From positions 682,001 to 746,000 of the forward strand of contig NZ_CP118632.1 in the NCBI RefSeq assembly GCF_028993615.1: a DNA stretch of 64,000 nucleotides, in the 5' to 3' direction. Positions 53,726-63,475 of the stretch are shown piece by piece (within the stretch, counting starts at the first letter, position 1; the number at the start of each line of letters is the position of its first letter). A model generated the notes under the pieces. The model had not been told where the DNA came from, did no database searches, and was given only the letters and a program-made list of their open reading frames with translations. The stretch is from Herbaspirillum sp. WKF16 (GTDB taxonomy: Bacteria > Pseudomonadota > Gammaproteobacteria > Burkholderiales > Burkholderiaceae_D). A program made the translations under genes and the position numbers.

Positions 53726-56233
53726 ATGCACCAGCGTTTACTGGAAAGCTATCCGGTCAGCAGCGATCGCTACGACGAGATGCTGCTGCCCGACGGCAGC
53801 CTGCGGCCGCACTGGCGAACGCTCATCGACCAGCTGGAACACCTGTCGCCGGACATGCTGCGCCGGCGCGCCACCGAGGTGCGCGACGCCATCGCCTCGG
53901 ACGGCGTCACCTACAACGTCTATGCCGATCCCAAGGGCGCCAACCGGCCTTGGGAGCTGGACCTGCTGCCGCAAGTGGTGGCGGCCGACGAATGGCGCTT
54001 CCTGTCGCGCGCGGTAAGCCAGCGCGCGCGCCTGATGAATGCCGTGCTGGCCGACATCTACGGCGACCAGGCGATGATCGGTGAAGGCCTGCTGCCGCCG
54101 GCGCTGGTGTTCGGCCAGCACGGCTACCTGATGCCTTGCCACGGCCTGAAGCCGCCGGGCGGGGTGCACCTGCATGCCTACGCGATCGACCTGGCGCGCT
54201 CGGCCGACGGCACCTGGTGGGTGGTCTCGGACCGCACCCAGGGGCCCTCGGGCACCGGCTATGCGCTGCAGAACCGGCAGATCATGTCGCGCGCCATGCC
54301 CGAGGCCTTGCGCGACATGCAGGTGGAGTCGCCGCACGGCTACTTCCATACCCTGCGCTCCACCCTCACGCGGCTGGCGCCGGCCAACGGCGAGGCGCCG
54401 CTGATCGTGCTGCTCACACCCGGGCCGTACAACGAAACCTATTCCGAACACGCCTTCCTGGCGCACACGCTGGGCTTCCCGCTGGTGGAGGGCGTCGACC
54501 TGACGGTGCGCGGCGACCAGGTGTTCCTGAAGACCTTGAACGGCCTGCGCCGGGTGCACGCCATCCTGCGCCGCATGGACGACGACTACTGCGATCCGCT
54601 GGAATTGCGGGCCGACTCCGCGCTGGGCGTGCCCGGCCTGACCCAGGCCGCGCGCCTGGGCAATGTGCTGGTGGCCAATTCGCTGGGCAGCGGCGTGCTG
54701 GAGTCGACCGCGCTGCACGGTTTCCTGCCGGCCATCTCGGAGCGCCTGCTGGGCGAGACGCTGATGCTGCCGGCGGTGGCGTCGTGGTGGTGCGGCGAGA
54801 AGCCGGCGCTGGATTACACGCTGGAGCATTTCGACGACCTGGTGATCGTGCCGGCATTTTCCAGCATGCGCATGCTGCCGGTGTTCGGCCACACGGTCAC
54901 GGGCGCTGCGCGGCGCCGCCTGATCGAAAGCCTGCAGCTGCAGCCGCACGCCTATGCCGCGCAAGAGTGGGTGCGCCTGTCGCAGGCGCCGGTGATGTCG
55001 CGCAGCGGCGACTACCGCCTCATGAGCCGCACCGTCAGCCTGCGCGTGTTCGCGGTGGCCGACGGCGAGGGCGGTTACCACGTCATGCCCGGCGGCCTGA
55101 CGCGCGTGGCGTCGCGCCAGCGGCGCGACGTGGTGTCGATGCAGCAGGGCGGCACCACCAAGGACGTGTGGGTCCTGCGCGAAGGCGAATCCGCGCCGGA
55201 CCAGCTGGGCGACGAGGCGGCCGGCGTCGCCGCCGCCGACGGCACGCTGATCCGCAGCACGGTAGACGTCTCTTCGCATGCCGGCGAGAACCTCTTCTGG
55301 ATGGGACGCTATTCGGAGCGCGTGAAGAACCTCGCGCGCTTGTTGCGCACCACGCTGCAATACACGATGGACGGCCAGACCGAAAGCCGCGGCATGCTGG
55401 GCAGCGTGTCCTGGATCTGCAGCCAGCTGGGCGTGCAGATGCCCAAGTCCGATCCGCGCCCGACCATCACCGGCCTGCAGCAAAGCCTGCAGGCGGCGGT
55501 GGTCGATCCGTCGGTGCCGGTCAGCATCGCCACCCAGTTGCGCCAGCTGGCCAATGCCGCTTACCAGGTGCGCGAGCACCTGTCGCTGGACAACTGGCAT
55601 GCCTTGAACAAGATGCCGGCCATGGTGCAGGACCGCGCCAACACGCCGGCCGCCGCCCAGCAGGTGCTGAGCAACGTGATCGATGCCTGCTCCGGCCTGG
55701 CCGGGCATGCGCTGGACGACATGACGCGCGACGCCGGCTGGCAGTTCCTGATGGTGGGGCGCCACATCGAACGCATGGCCAACATGGCCACGCTGTTCGA
55801 CAATTTCCTGCGCCTGCCGCCGCAGCGCCAGACCGCCGCGCTGTCCTGGCTGCTGGAGTCGGCCAGCAGCATCGTCACCTATCGCGTGCGTTACCGGCGC
55901 ACGCCGGAGTGGCTGCCGGTGCTGCACCTGCTGGTGTTCGACATCAGCAATCCGCACGGCATGGCCTACCAGTTCCGCATGCTGCAGCAATACCTGGCCG
56001 ACATCGCGCAGCAGCTGGGCCTGCTCAGCATGACCATTCCCTCGCACCTGGCGCATCAGTTGGAGGCGATGAACCTGGCCGACTTCGCGCACGGATCGCC
56101 CGGCGCCGCCGAGGCCAACGCGCGCCTGGCGCAACTCATGCGCGACGCCGTCAACGGCGGCTACATGCTGTCCGACGATTTGTCGCGTCACTACTTCACG
56201 CCGCTGACCGCCCCGGTCAGCCAGGGGGTCTGA
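53726..56233 (+). CDS. ATP-grasp/alpha-E fusion protein (locus B)
   Basis: Fusion of a circularly permuted ATP-grasp region (about 1-490) and an alpha-E region (about 510-830), 835 aa, in effect the two locus A proteins joined. RRMDDDYCDPLELRADSALG, VPGLTQAARLGNVLVANSLG and PGGLTRVA...QQGGTTKDVWVL are conserved. But two nucleotide-site elements are changed: EDNLRVPSG of locus A is SDRTQGPSG here, and VVKEVHGAGGYGM is VIVPAFSSMRM, losing the Lys-Glu pair (Val375-Pro376) and the Gly loop. ATP use is therefore doubtful. The alpha-E part starts ENLFWMGRYSERVKNLARLL. Second gene of locus B, one base before the next. Confidence 0.9.
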   Translation: MHQRLLESYPVSSDRYDEMLLPDGSLRPHWRTLIDQLEHLSPDMLRRRATEVRDAIASDGVTYNVYADPKGANRPWELDLLPQVVAADEWRFLSRAVSQRARLMNAVLADIYGDQAMIGEGLLPPALVFGQHGYLMPCHGLKPPGGVHLHAYAIDLARSADGTWWVVSDRTQGPSGTGYALQNRQIMSRAMPEALRDMQVESPHGYFHTLRSTLTRLAPANGEAPLIVLLTPGPYNETYSEHAFLAHTLGFPLVEGVDLTVRGDQVFLKTLNGLRRVHAILRRMDDDYCDPLELRADSALGVPGLTQAARLGNVLVANSLGSGVLESTALHGFLPAISERLLGETLMLPAVASWWCGEKPALDYTLEHFDDLVIVPAFSSMRMLPVFGHTVTGAARRRLIESLQLQPHAYAAQEWVRLSQAPVMSRSGDYRLMSRTVSLRVFAVADGEGGYHVMPGGLTRVASRQRRDVVSMQQGGTTKDVWVLREGESAPDQLGDEAAGVAAADGTLIRSTVDVSSHAGENLFWMGRYSERVKNLARLLRTTLQYTMDGQTESRGMLGSVSWICSQLGVQMPKSDPRPTITGLQQSLQAAVVDPSVPVSIATQLRQLANAAYQVREHLSLDNWHALNKMPAMVQDRANTPAAAQQVLSNVIDACSGLAGHALDDMTRDAGWQFLMVGRHIERMANMATLFDNFLRLPPQRQTAALSWLLESASSIVTYRVRYRRTPEWLPVLHLLVFDISNPHGMAYQFRMLQQYLADIAQQLGLLSMTIPSHLAHQLEAMNLADFAHGSPGAAEANARLAQLMRDAVNGGYMLSDDLSRHYFTPLTAPVSQGV

Positions 56234-56234
56234 G

Positions 56235-57188
56235 ATGCAGACGCAAGATATCGCGGCCGGGTCCGAACGCCTGGTCTACCGGATCCGCCACCAGACCACC
56301 TACAGCTATGCGCTGCCGGTGCGCCTGTCGCACCAGATGCTGCACCTGACGCCGCGCGAGCTGCCGTGGCAGCGCTGCCTGTCGCACAACGTCGATATCC
56401 AGCCGGCGCCGCAGCTGGTGCGCAGCTATGAAGACAACTTCGGCAACGTCATCAAGGCGTTTTCGCTGGATACCGACCACACCAGCCTCGACGTCCACGC
56501 CGACTCCTGGGTCGAGCTGACGCCGCGCGGGCTGCCACAGGCCGGCATGTCATGGGAGGAGGCGGTGGCGCTGATGTCCTACCACGGCGCGCAGTCGATG
56601 GCGCCAGGCATGCTGGATGCGTCCAACTTCCTGTTCGAGTCCTCGCATGTGCGCATCAAGCGCGAGTTCATCCGCTACGCGGCCGAATGCTTCCGCCCCG
56701 GCCTGCCTGTGGTGGAAGGCGTGCGCGCGCTGATGCTGCGCATCCACCGGGAGTTCGCCTTCGACCCGGCCGCCACCACGGTGTCCACGCCGGTCACCGA
56801 GGTCTTCGCCAATCGCCGCGGCGTGTGCCAGGACTTCGCGCACCTGATGCTCTCCTGCCTGCGCTCGATCGGGCTGGCCGCGCGCTACGTCAGCGGCTAC
56901 CTGCTGACCGAGCCGCCGCCGGGCCAGCCGCGCCTGATCGGCGCCGACGCCTCGCACGCCTGGGTCTCGGTGTATTGTCCGGGCGAGGACGGCGGCGCGT
57001 GGATCGACGCCGATCCCACCAATGGCGTGTTCGCCGACACCAGCCACATCACGCTGGGCTGGGGCCGCGACTTCCTCGACGTCTCGCCCTTGCGCGGCGT
57101 GCTGATCGGCGGCGGCCAGCAGAGCATGCAGGTGGCGGTGACGGTGATGCCGGGCGAGGAGGCGCAGGGTTTGCAGTTGTCGATTTGA
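56235..57188 (+). CDS. Transglutaminase-like cysteine protease family protein (locus B)
   Basis: Stand-alone transglutaminase-like protein, 317 aa, cytoplasmic by sequence. After an N-terminal beta-domain (YRIRHQTTYSYALPVRLSHQ), the catalytic triad is Cys198 (NRRGVCQDFAHLML), His241 (DASHAWVSVYCPG) and Asp260 (DADPTNGVFADT). The spacing and the N-terminal domain are those of the family found beside alpha-E/ATP-grasp genes. It begins one base after the fusion gene stop, so all three locus B genes are one operon. Activity could be peptide hydrolysis or transfer. Confidence 0.93.
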   Translation: MQTQDIAAGSERLVYRIRHQTTYSYALPVRLSHQMLHLTPRELPWQRCLSHNVDIQPAPQLVRSYEDNFGNVIKAFSLDTDHTSLDVHADSWVELTPRGLPQAGMSWEEAVALMSYHGAQSMAPGMLDASNFLFESSHVRIKREFIRYAAECFRPGLPVVEGVRALMLRIHREFAFDPAATTVSTPVTEVFANRRGVCQDFAHLMLSCLRSIGLAARYVSGYLLTEPPPGQPRLIGADASHAWVSVYCPGEDGGAWIDADPTNGVFADTSHITLGWGRDFLDVSPLRGVLIGGGQQSMQVAVTVMPGEEAQGLQLSI

Positions 57189-57266
57189 GGCGGCCGGCGA
57201 GATGCGCTCAACCATACTGGGTCGCGCTTTTCCCAGTGAGGAAAAATTACCCGAAACCCCACCCCC

Positions 57267-57299
57267 GTCGCCCCTGCGAAAGCAGGCGCCCAGCGTCGT
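57267..57299. repeat. REP-like dispersed repeat, copy 2
   Basis: GTCGCCCCTGCGAAAGCAGG then CGCCCAGCGTCG corresponds position by position to copy 1 at 10084-10115, with about three quarters of bases identical and a weaker hairpin around GAAA. It lies in the 215-bp gap between the convergent locus B transglutaminase and the MCP gene, again downstream of a stop codon. Confidence 0.55.
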
Positions 57300-57342
57300 T
57301 TTCTCTCTCGCGCGCGTCGATTCAATAAGACTTCTGACAAAG

Positions 57343-57375
57343 AAAAATGCCGTTCCGCACCTGGCTGAACGGCAT
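57343..57375 (-). terminator. Rho-independent terminator after the MCP gene
   Basis: On the minus strand, ATGCCGTTC, an 11-nt loop, GAACGGCAT, then TTTTTC. It starts 29 bp past the MCP stop codon. Confidence 0.75.
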
Positions 57376-57403
57376 CCGGCGTCGGCCGTTTTCTATCGAT
57401 AAC

Positions 57404-59158
57404 TCAGAACTGCTCCCAATCGTCATCGCCGGCCACCGCCTTGCTGCGTTCCGGCGCCGGCTTGGCGGGCAAGGCCGGGCGCGACTGCGGCGCCTGTTGC
57501 GCGCGCGGCGCGGGAGCTGCCGCCACCGCGGCCGGCGCGCTGCGCTGAGGTTCCGATTTCGCTGGGCGTCCCATGGCGGCCAACTGGCGGCCGTCGATGC
57601 GGAAGATGCTGACGATCTGCTGCAGCGAGTCGGCCTGATCCTGCAGCGACTGCGCCGCCGCCGCCGCTTCTTCCACCAGCGCGGCATTCTGCTGCGTGAC
57701 CTGATCCATCTGCAGCACCGCCTGGTTGATCTGCTCGATGCCCTCGCTTTGCTCGCGGCTGGAGGCCGAGATCTCGGCTACGATGTCGGTGACCTGGCGC
57801 ACGCTCGCCACCACCTGGTCCATGGTGCCGCCGGCCTGCGCCACCAGCTTGCTGCCGGTGTCGACCTTGGCCACCGAGTCGTCAATGAGCTGCTTGATCT
57901 CCTTGGCCGCCGAGGCCGAGCGCTGCGCCAGCGTGCGCACTTCCGAGGCCACCACGGCGAAGCCGCGTCCCTGTTCGCCGGCGCGCGCCGCTTCCACCGC
58001 CGCGTTCAAGGCCAGGATGTTGGTCTGGAAGGCGATGCCGTCGATCACGCCGATGATGTCGACGATCTTGCGCGAGGATGCGTTGATCGATCCCATGGTG
58101 TCCACCACCTGTTGCACCACCTGGCCGCCTTCGGAGGCGACGCTGGAGGCCGAGCTGGCCAGCTGGTTGGCCTGGCGCGCGTTGTCGGCGTTCTGCTTCA
58201 CGGTGGAGGTGAGTTCTTCCATCGACGAGGCGGTTTCTTCCAGCGAGCTGGCCTGCTGCTCGGTGCGCGATGACAGGTCGAGGTTGCCGCGCGCGATCTC
58301 GCCGCTGGCGGTGGCGATGGTATCGGTGCCGTGACGCACCTGGGCCACGATGCGGGTGAGCGCGTCGCGCATCTGCTTCATGGCGAACAGCATGCTGGTT
58401 TTGTCCTGATCGCCCACCTCGACCTCCACCGTCAGGTCGCCCTGGGCGATCTTCTGGGCGATGTCGGCCGCATAGGATGGTTCGCCGCCCAGCTGGCGCA
58501 GCAGGTTGCGCGCAATCAGCAGCGAGGCGATCACGCCGATCAGTAGCGCCAGGCCGCCGATCACCAACATCTGCAGGCGCGCGCTCTGGTAGACCTCTTG
58601 CGCGTGCAGGCCGGCTTGCTGGTTGGATTCGTCCTCCAGCGTGGCCAGTTCGGCCAGGGTGGTGCGGCGTTCGATCTGGCGCGGCCCGATCTCATCGGTG
58701 ATGAAGCGTTTGAGCTCCGCCTCTTCACCGCCGCGGCTGAGTTCCAGCGCGCGCGTGAACAGGGCGCTGGCGGCGGTCGACTGGGCGGTGGCGGCGGCAA
58801 GCAATTCCTTCTCGCGGCCGGAAGTCTGCTGGTCGATGCTGAACATCTCCTGCAGCTTGGCCTGCGCCTGTTTGTAACGCGCATCCTGTTTCAGCAGTCC
58901 GTCGAGCTCGCGGTCGATGGCGGCGCGGTCGGTCATCAATGCCACGTTGCGCACGGCGATGGACTGTTCGAAGATGGCCGCGCGCATGGTCATCACGGCG
59001 CGGATCTCGACGTTGTTGATGTTGACGATATTGTCGACCTGGCTGTTGATCTGCACCATGCGCGCGATGCCGATGGCGGTGATGGTGGCCAGCAGCAGGA
59101 GCACCAGGCCGAAGCCCAGTCCCAGTTTGGTCGCGACCTTTGTCTGTTTGAACGGCAT
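57404..59158 (-). CDS. Methyl-accepting chemotaxis protein with CheR tether
   Basis: Transmembrane chemoreceptor, 584 aa, start [16 protein letters not shown] with an AAGGGG ribosome-binding site. TM1 is within the first 33 residues, followed by a four-helix-type periplasmic sensor, TM2 at about 190-212 ([19 protein letters not shown]), HAMP, and a signalling domain with methylation regions ([20 protein letters not shown]) and the tip [21 protein letters not shown] Pro/Ala-rich linker leads to the terminal DWEQF, a W-x-x-F CheR-binding pentapeptide. It stands alone, outside the che operon, and I see no sigma-28 box before it. Confidence 0.94.
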   Translation of the reverse strand: MPFKQTKVATKLGLGFGLVLLLLATITAIGIARMVQINSQVDNIVNINNVEIRAVMTMRAAIFEQSIAVRNVALMTDRAAIDRELDGLLKQDARYKQAQAKLQEMFSIDQQTSGREKELLAAATAQSTAASALFTRALELSRGGEEAELKRFITDEIGPRQIERRTTLAELATLEDESNQQAGLHAQEVYQSARLQMLVIGGLALLIGVIASLLIARNLLRQLGGEPSYAADIAQKIAQGDLTVEVEVGDQDKTSMLFAMKQMRDALTRIVAQVRHGTDTIATASGEIARGNLDLSSRTEQQASSLEETASSMEELTSTVKQNADNARQANQLASSASSVASEGGQVVQQVVDTMGSINASSRKIVDIIGVIDGIAFQTNILALNAAVEAARAGEQGRGFAVVASEVRTLAQRSASAAKEIKQLIDDSVAKVDTGSKLVAQAGGTMDQVVASVRQVTDIVAEISASSREQSEGIEQINQAVLQMDQVTQQNAALVEEAAAAAQSLQDQADSLQQIVSIFRIDGRQLAAMGRPAKSEPQRSAPAAVAAAPAPRAQQAPQSRPALPAKPAPERSKAVAGDDDWEQF

Positions 59159-59481
59159 GTTTTTCCCCTTGGTGACGAGCGAAGGCGCCGGGCGGCGCCG
59201 GTATGAGGTATTGCCGTGGATGAGGTGCTGCGGCTCCCGGCAGGGAGCATGGGTGCTGCATTGGCGATGGCCGGTGGGCCGGCTCTGGCCCATTGCTCTG
59301 CGGTAATTGGGCGTGTGGCGACATGTACGGGCTGGCGCCGCTTGTGGCGGCGATTGGGATATGGCTGGCCGTTTCATGATAGCCGATGGCCGCCGCGCAG
59401 GCATCGGGAGTTCCCTGATGGCGCTTTGCCAACGCATGTAGGGCCGGAGCTCCGGTTCGCAATGGGCGCCGCCGGCTTTTT
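59159..59481. other. Intergenic region between MCP and symporter genes
   Basis: A 323-bp gap containing the MCP ribosome-binding site and presumably its promoter, plus the 3' end of the symporter message. Visible elements are a small hairpin GGCGCC-GGGC-GGCGCC (59184-59199) and a 12-bp palindrome CCGGAGCTCCGG (59444-59455). No terminator with a T-run is seen for the symporter. Confidence 0.4.
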
Positions 59482-61536
59482 TCAGGGAGTGCGGATGTGG
59501 TCGATCAGCGCGATCGTGCCCTCGTCGGGCGGCGGCGTGAGCAGGCTGACGATCACCATGGCGGCGATCCCCACCGGCACGCCGAACACGCCGGCCGAGA
59601 TCGGCGCGATGTGGAACCATTGCGCCGCCGCGTTGCCGCCGAAAGTGGGATTGGTGTGCAGCATGTAGTACACGCACATCAGGAAACCGCACACGATGCC
59701 GGCCACCGCGCCGGCCTGGTTGGCGCGCTTCCAGAACACGCCCAGCACCAGCGCCGGGAACAGCGTGGAGCCGGCCAGCGAGAAGGCGGCGCCGACCATG
59801 GAGAGGATGTCGCCGGGCTTGAGCGAGGCGGCGTAGGCGGCCAGCAGCGCCACCACCAGCAGTAGCAGCTTGGAGATCGTGACGCGCTTCTGCGAGGAGG
59901 CGCTGGGGTCGACCACCTTGTAGTAGATGTCGTGCGAGAGCGCGTTGGAGATCGTCAGCAGCAAGCCGTCCGCAGTCGACAGCGCCGCCGCCAGGCCGCC
60001 GGCGGCTACCAGGCCGGAGATGAAATACGGCAGGCCGGCGATCTCCGGCATGGCCAGCACGATGATGTCGCCGTCCATCGAGATTTCGCCCAGCTGCACC
60101 AGGCCGTCGCGATTCATGTCGGTGATCGAGACCAGCGGATTGATCTTGTCGATGTTGGCCCAGTAGTAGACCCAGTCGGGCAGGTGGCTGTAGCTGCTGC
60201 CCACCAGCGAGGTGTAGATGTCGTATTTCACCAGCACCGTCAGCGCCGGCACGGTGAGGTAGATCAGCATGATGAAGAACAGGGTCCAGAACACCGACTT
60301 GCGCGCCGCCGACACCGTGGGCGTGGTGTAGTAGCGCATCAGGATGTGCGGCAGCGCGGCGGTGCCCAGCATCAGGCAAAACACTAGCGCCAGGAAGTTG
60401 TTGCGCTGGATGTCGGAGCTCTCCCGCTCCCGGCCCTTGCCGCGCCCGGGGAAGGGTTCGGTCTGCGAGATCGGCGGCTGCGCGCGCGCCAGGTTGGCCG
60501 CGCGCGCATCGCTCCAGCGCCGCTCGGCCTCCTCCGGGGTCTTGGGGTAGGACGACAGCGCGCGGCTGGCGGCCTTGATCTCGGCCAGCGAGGCGCGCGT
60601 GTCGCGCTTGACGTCGTCGATATGGTGCTGCGCCTCGAGGCGGCCTTCTTCCCACGAATGCGGCAGGTTCTTCAGCTTGGCGTCATAGTCGTCGGCGCGC
60701 GCCTGGAAGATCTTGCGGATTTCCTGCTCCTTCGGGTCGTTCTCCAGCTTGTGCTCGATGGCGCTGAGCTTGGGCAGCACCGCGCCGTAAGCCACCGGCG
60801 GCACCGGCACCGCGGTGTGCTTGGCCGAGAGCCAGATTACCGGGATCAGGTAGGCGAACAGGATGATGATGTACTGCGCCACCTGGGTCCAGGTGATGGC
60901 GCGCATGCCGCCCAGGAAGGAGCACACCAGGATGCTGGCCAGGCCGAGGAAGATGCCGATCGAGAAGTCGATGCCGGTGAAGCGCGAGGTGATCAGGCCG
61001 ACGCCGTAGATCTGCGCCACCACATAGGTGAAGGAGATCAGGATGGTGGCGGCCACCGCCAGGATGCGGATCAGGTTGCCGCCGTACTTGCCGGGGTAAC
61101 GCGCGGCCAGGAAGTCGGCGATGGTGTACTGGCCGAACTTGCGCAGGTAGGGCGCGATCAGCAGCGCCACCAGGCAATAGCCGCCGGTCCAGCCCAGGAT
61201 GTAGGCCAGGCCGTCGAAGCCTTGCAGGTAGAGGCCGCCGGCCAGGCTGATGAAGGTCGCCGCCGAGATCCAGTCGGCGGCGGTGGCCATGCCGTTGAAC
61301 AGCGGCGGCACGCGGCGCCCGGCGACGTAGTACTCGGGCACGTCCGAGGTGCGGCACACCACGCCGATGGCCGCGTACAGGCCGATGGTGACGAACAGGA
61401 ACAGGTAGCCGATCCACGAGCGCGGCATGCCTTCGTGCTCGAGGATGGCCAGCACGCACAGGAAGGCGATGAAGCCCGCCGTGTACAGCGAGTAGTAGCG
61501 GGTCAGCCGCCAGAAGAAGTCGCGGTTACTCTCCAT
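59482..61536 (-). CDS. Sodium:solute symporter (VC_2705-like subfamily)
   Basis: SSS-family Na+/solute symporter related to ActP, 684 aa with about 13 hydrophobic segments ([20 protein letters not shown] and [20 protein letters not shown] mark the family core). It is longer than ActP because of a hydrophilic, helical insert of about 120 residues (roughly 265-385) after the [13 protein letters not shown] segment. A separate loop has [12 protein letters not shown] (residues 473-484), a perfect EF-hand calcium-loop pattern. It overlaps the DUF4212 gene by 11 bp; paired small and large subunits are typical of this subfamily. Likely substrates are acetate or other small organic acids. Confidence 0.9.
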   Translation of the reverse strand: MESNRDFFWRLTRYYSLYTAGFIAFLCVLAILEHEGMPRSWIGYLFLFVTIGLYAAIGVVCRTSDVPEYYVAGRRVPPLFNGMATAADWISAATFISLAGGLYLQGFDGLAYILGWTGGYCLVALLIAPYLRKFGQYTIADFLAARYPGKYGGNLIRILAVAATILISFTYVVAQIYGVGLITSRFTGIDFSIGIFLGLASILVCSFLGGMRAITWTQVAQYIIILFAYLIPVIWLSAKHTAVPVPPVAYGAVLPKLSAIEHKLENDPKEQEIRKIFQARADDYDAKLKNLPHSWEEGRLEAQHHIDDVKRDTRASLAEIKAASRALSSYPKTPEEAERRWSDARAANLARAQPPISQTEPFPGRGKGRERESSDIQRNNFLALVFCLMLGTAALPHILMRYYTTPTVSAARKSVFWTLFFIMLIYLTVPALTVLVKYDIYTSLVGSSYSHLPDWVYYWANIDKINPLVSITDMNRDGLVQLGEISMDGDIIVLAMPEIAGLPYFISGLVAAGGLAAALSTADGLLLTISNALSHDIYYKVVDPSASSQKRVTISKLLLLVVALLAAYAASLKPGDILSMVGAAFSLAGSTLFPALVLGVFWKRANQAGAVAGIVCGFLMCVYYMLHTNPTFGGNAAAQWFHIAPISAGVFGVPVGIAAMVIVSLLTPPPDEGTIALIDHIRTP

Positions 61537-61834
61537 GCCGGTGCTCGCCCTGTTCGATGTGTTCGCCCTGGTCGCCGTACATCAGCTGTTCGATGCGCTT
61601 CATGCGCCGCATGTAGATCACCACGATGGCCAGGTAGATCAGCATCATGCCCTGGGCCGCCATGTAGAAGGAGATCGGCCAGCCGAACAGGTGCACCTGG
61701 TCCAGCTCGCGTGCGAAGAAGATGAAGAAGAAGGTGACCAGGAACCATACCGACAGCAGCACGGCGGTGAGGCGCCGGGTCTTGCTCCAATGGTTGCCGG
61801 CGTCGCCGGTGCTGTGGGAGGGGGCTTGGTTCAT
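61526..61834 (-). CDS. DUF4212 small symporter subunit
   Basis: Two-helix membrane protein, 102 aa (AVLLSVWFLVTFFFIFFA and ISFYMAAQGMMLIYLAIVVI), of the DUF4212 family that accompanies large SSS symporters. The conserved FFARELDQVHLFGWPISFYM segment joins the helices. The C-terminus is rich in His and Glu ([13 protein letters not shown]). It starts one base after the histidine kinase stop and overlaps the symporter gene, so kinase, small and large subunit are one transcript. Confidence 0.9.
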   Translation of the reverse strand: MNQAPSHSTGDAGNHWSKTRRLTAVLLSVWFLVTFFFIFFARELDQVHLFGWPISFYMAAQGMMLIYLAIVVIYMRRMKRIEQLMYGDQGEHIEQGEHRHGE

Positions 61835-61835
61835 G

Positions 61836-63416
61836 TCAGCCGATGTCGTCGATGAAGGGCGTGCGCGGCATCAACCGGAAGCTGACGCGAAACAGGCTGC
61901 CCGGATGCTTGGGGTCGGCGCTGCGCGGGTTGTTGGAGATTTCCACCAGCGCGTCGTGCTGCTGCGCGATCTCGCGCACGATGGCCAGCCCCAGACCGCT
62001 GCCGGTGCTGGGCGTGCCGAGGATGCGGTAGAAGCGTTCGAACACGTGCGCGCGTTCGGCCGGCGCAATGCCGGGGCCATTGTCTTCCACTTCCAGGATC
62101 GCCAGCCCGCCGCCTTCCTCGGTGCGCGCGCGCACCGTCACGCGGCCGCTGCCGTCGTGCGGCGTGTAGTGCAGGGCGTTGTCGAGCAGGTTGGAGAGCA
62201 GCTCGCGCAGCATGATGGGGTTGCCGGTGATCATGATCGGATGGCCGGGCTGCTCGAAGCCCAGGTCGATGCGCTGGGTGAAGGACATCGGCACCCAGTC
62301 CTGCACCGCGGTGCGCGCCAGCTCGTTCAGTTCCACCGGCGCCATGCCGCCGGCCTGCGATTGCTGGTTCTCGGCGCGCGCCAGCGACAGCAGCTGATTG
62401 ACCAGGCGGGTGGCGGTCTCCGAACTCTGGGCCAATTGTTCCAGCGAGCGCCGCACATCGACCTGGTCGTCCTGGCGCAGCGCCAGCTCGGATTGCATGC
62501 GCATGCCCGCCAGCGGCGTCTTCATCTGGTGCGCGGCGTCGGCAATGAAGCGCTTCTGGATGGCGATGGTCTGCGACAGGCGCGCCAGCATGTCGTTCAG
62601 GGAGCGCACCAGCGGCGAGATTTCCTCGGGCACCTGGCCGGAGTCGATCGGCGAGAGATCGTCGGGGCGGCGCGCGCGGATGCGCTGCTGCAGTTCGGAC
62701 AGCGGCGACAGGCCGCGCGAGAGCGCGAACCACACCAGCGCCAGCGCCACCGGCAGGATGATGAACTGCGGCAGGATCACGCCCTTGATGATTTCGTTGG
62801 CCAGCTGGGCGCGCTTCTCGAGCGTCTCGCCCACCTGCACCGTGGCCAGCCGCGGTTCGTGCGAAGCGGCGCGCTGCGCGGCGCTGCGGCGCAGGTCGAC
62901 TTGCACGTAGGCGATGCGCACGTCGCTGCCGTGCAGGATGTCATTGCGGAACTGCACCGTGCCGAGGTTGCTGCGGTCGTCGTCGGGCGGGGGCTGCGGC
63001 ATGTCGACATCGCCTTCGACGTATTCGCCGGCGGGGCCGCTGACCTTGTAGTAGATGTTGTCGATATCGTCGGCGCGTAGCAGGTCGCGCGCCGAGACCG
63101 GCAGCCGCGCGACCACCTTGCCGTTGATCTCGGAAACCTGCTGCGCCAGCACGGTGACGCTGTCTTCGAGCGCGCGGTCAAAGGGCTGGTTGGCGATCGA
63201 TTGCGCGATCAGGTAGGTGATGGCGATGCTCATGGGCCACAGCAGCAGCAGCGGGGCCAGCATCCAGTCGAGGATCTCGCCGAACAGCGAGCGCTGGATG
63301 CGCTCCACCGGCTGGGTGGCGATGGCGCGCCGCTTCTTGCGCGGCGATGCGGGAGGCGGATCGATCCCGCCCGGTTCGCGGGCGGGCGGCGCGGGTTCAC
63401 GCGCGGGCATGGGCAT
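61836..63416 (-). CDS. Two-component sensor histidine kinase
   Basis: Membrane sensor kinase, 526 aa, of the TctE/QseC type. A Pro/Arg-rich cytoplasmic N-terminus precedes TM1 (about 53-71, LAPLLLLWPMSIAITYLIA), a periplasmic domain of about 150 residues, TM2 (VILPQFIILPVALALVWFAL), HAMP, the H box with His296 (DAAHQMKTPLAGM), N box ELLSNLLDNALHYTPHDG, and G boxes EDNGPGIAPAE and GSGLGLAIVREI. A second ATG two codons in is an alternative start. It lies between the response regulator and symporter genes, so it probably controls symporter expression. Confidence 0.93.
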   Translation of the reverse strand: MPMPAREPAPPAREPGGIDPPPASPRKKRRAIATQPVERIQRSLFGEILDWMLAPLLLLWPMSIAITYLIAQSIANQPFDRALEDSVTVLAQQVSEINGKVVARLPVSARDLLRADDIDNIYYKVSGPAGEYVEGDVDMPQPPPDDDRSNLGTVQFRNDILHGSDVRIAYVQVDLRRSAAQRAASHEPRLATVQVGETLEKRAQLANEIIKGVILPQFIILPVALALVWFALSRGLSPLSELQQRIRARRPDDLSPIDSGQVPEEISPLVRSLNDMLARLSQTIAIQKRFIADAAHQMKTPLAGMRMQSELALRQDDQVDVRRSLEQLAQSSETATRLVNQLLSLARAENQQSQAGGMAPVELNELARTAVQDWVPMSFTQRIDLGFEQPGHPIMITGNPIMLRELLSNLLDNALHYTPHDGSGRVTVRARTEEGGGLAILEVEDNGPGIAPAERAHVFERFYRILGTPSTGSGLGLAIVREIAQQHDALVEISNNPRSADPKHPGSLFRVSFRLMPRTPFIDDIG

Positions 63417-63475
63417 GCGCCGCGGCGGGAGCGGTCATGGGATGGGCAACGAGGAGGCGCCGCGGCGGCGCCGGA

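Noticed and set aside
51070..56191. Two antisense frames of over 800 aa opposite locus B
   Set aside because: They mirror the codon bias of the locus B genes, have no signature motifs and lack plausible starts.
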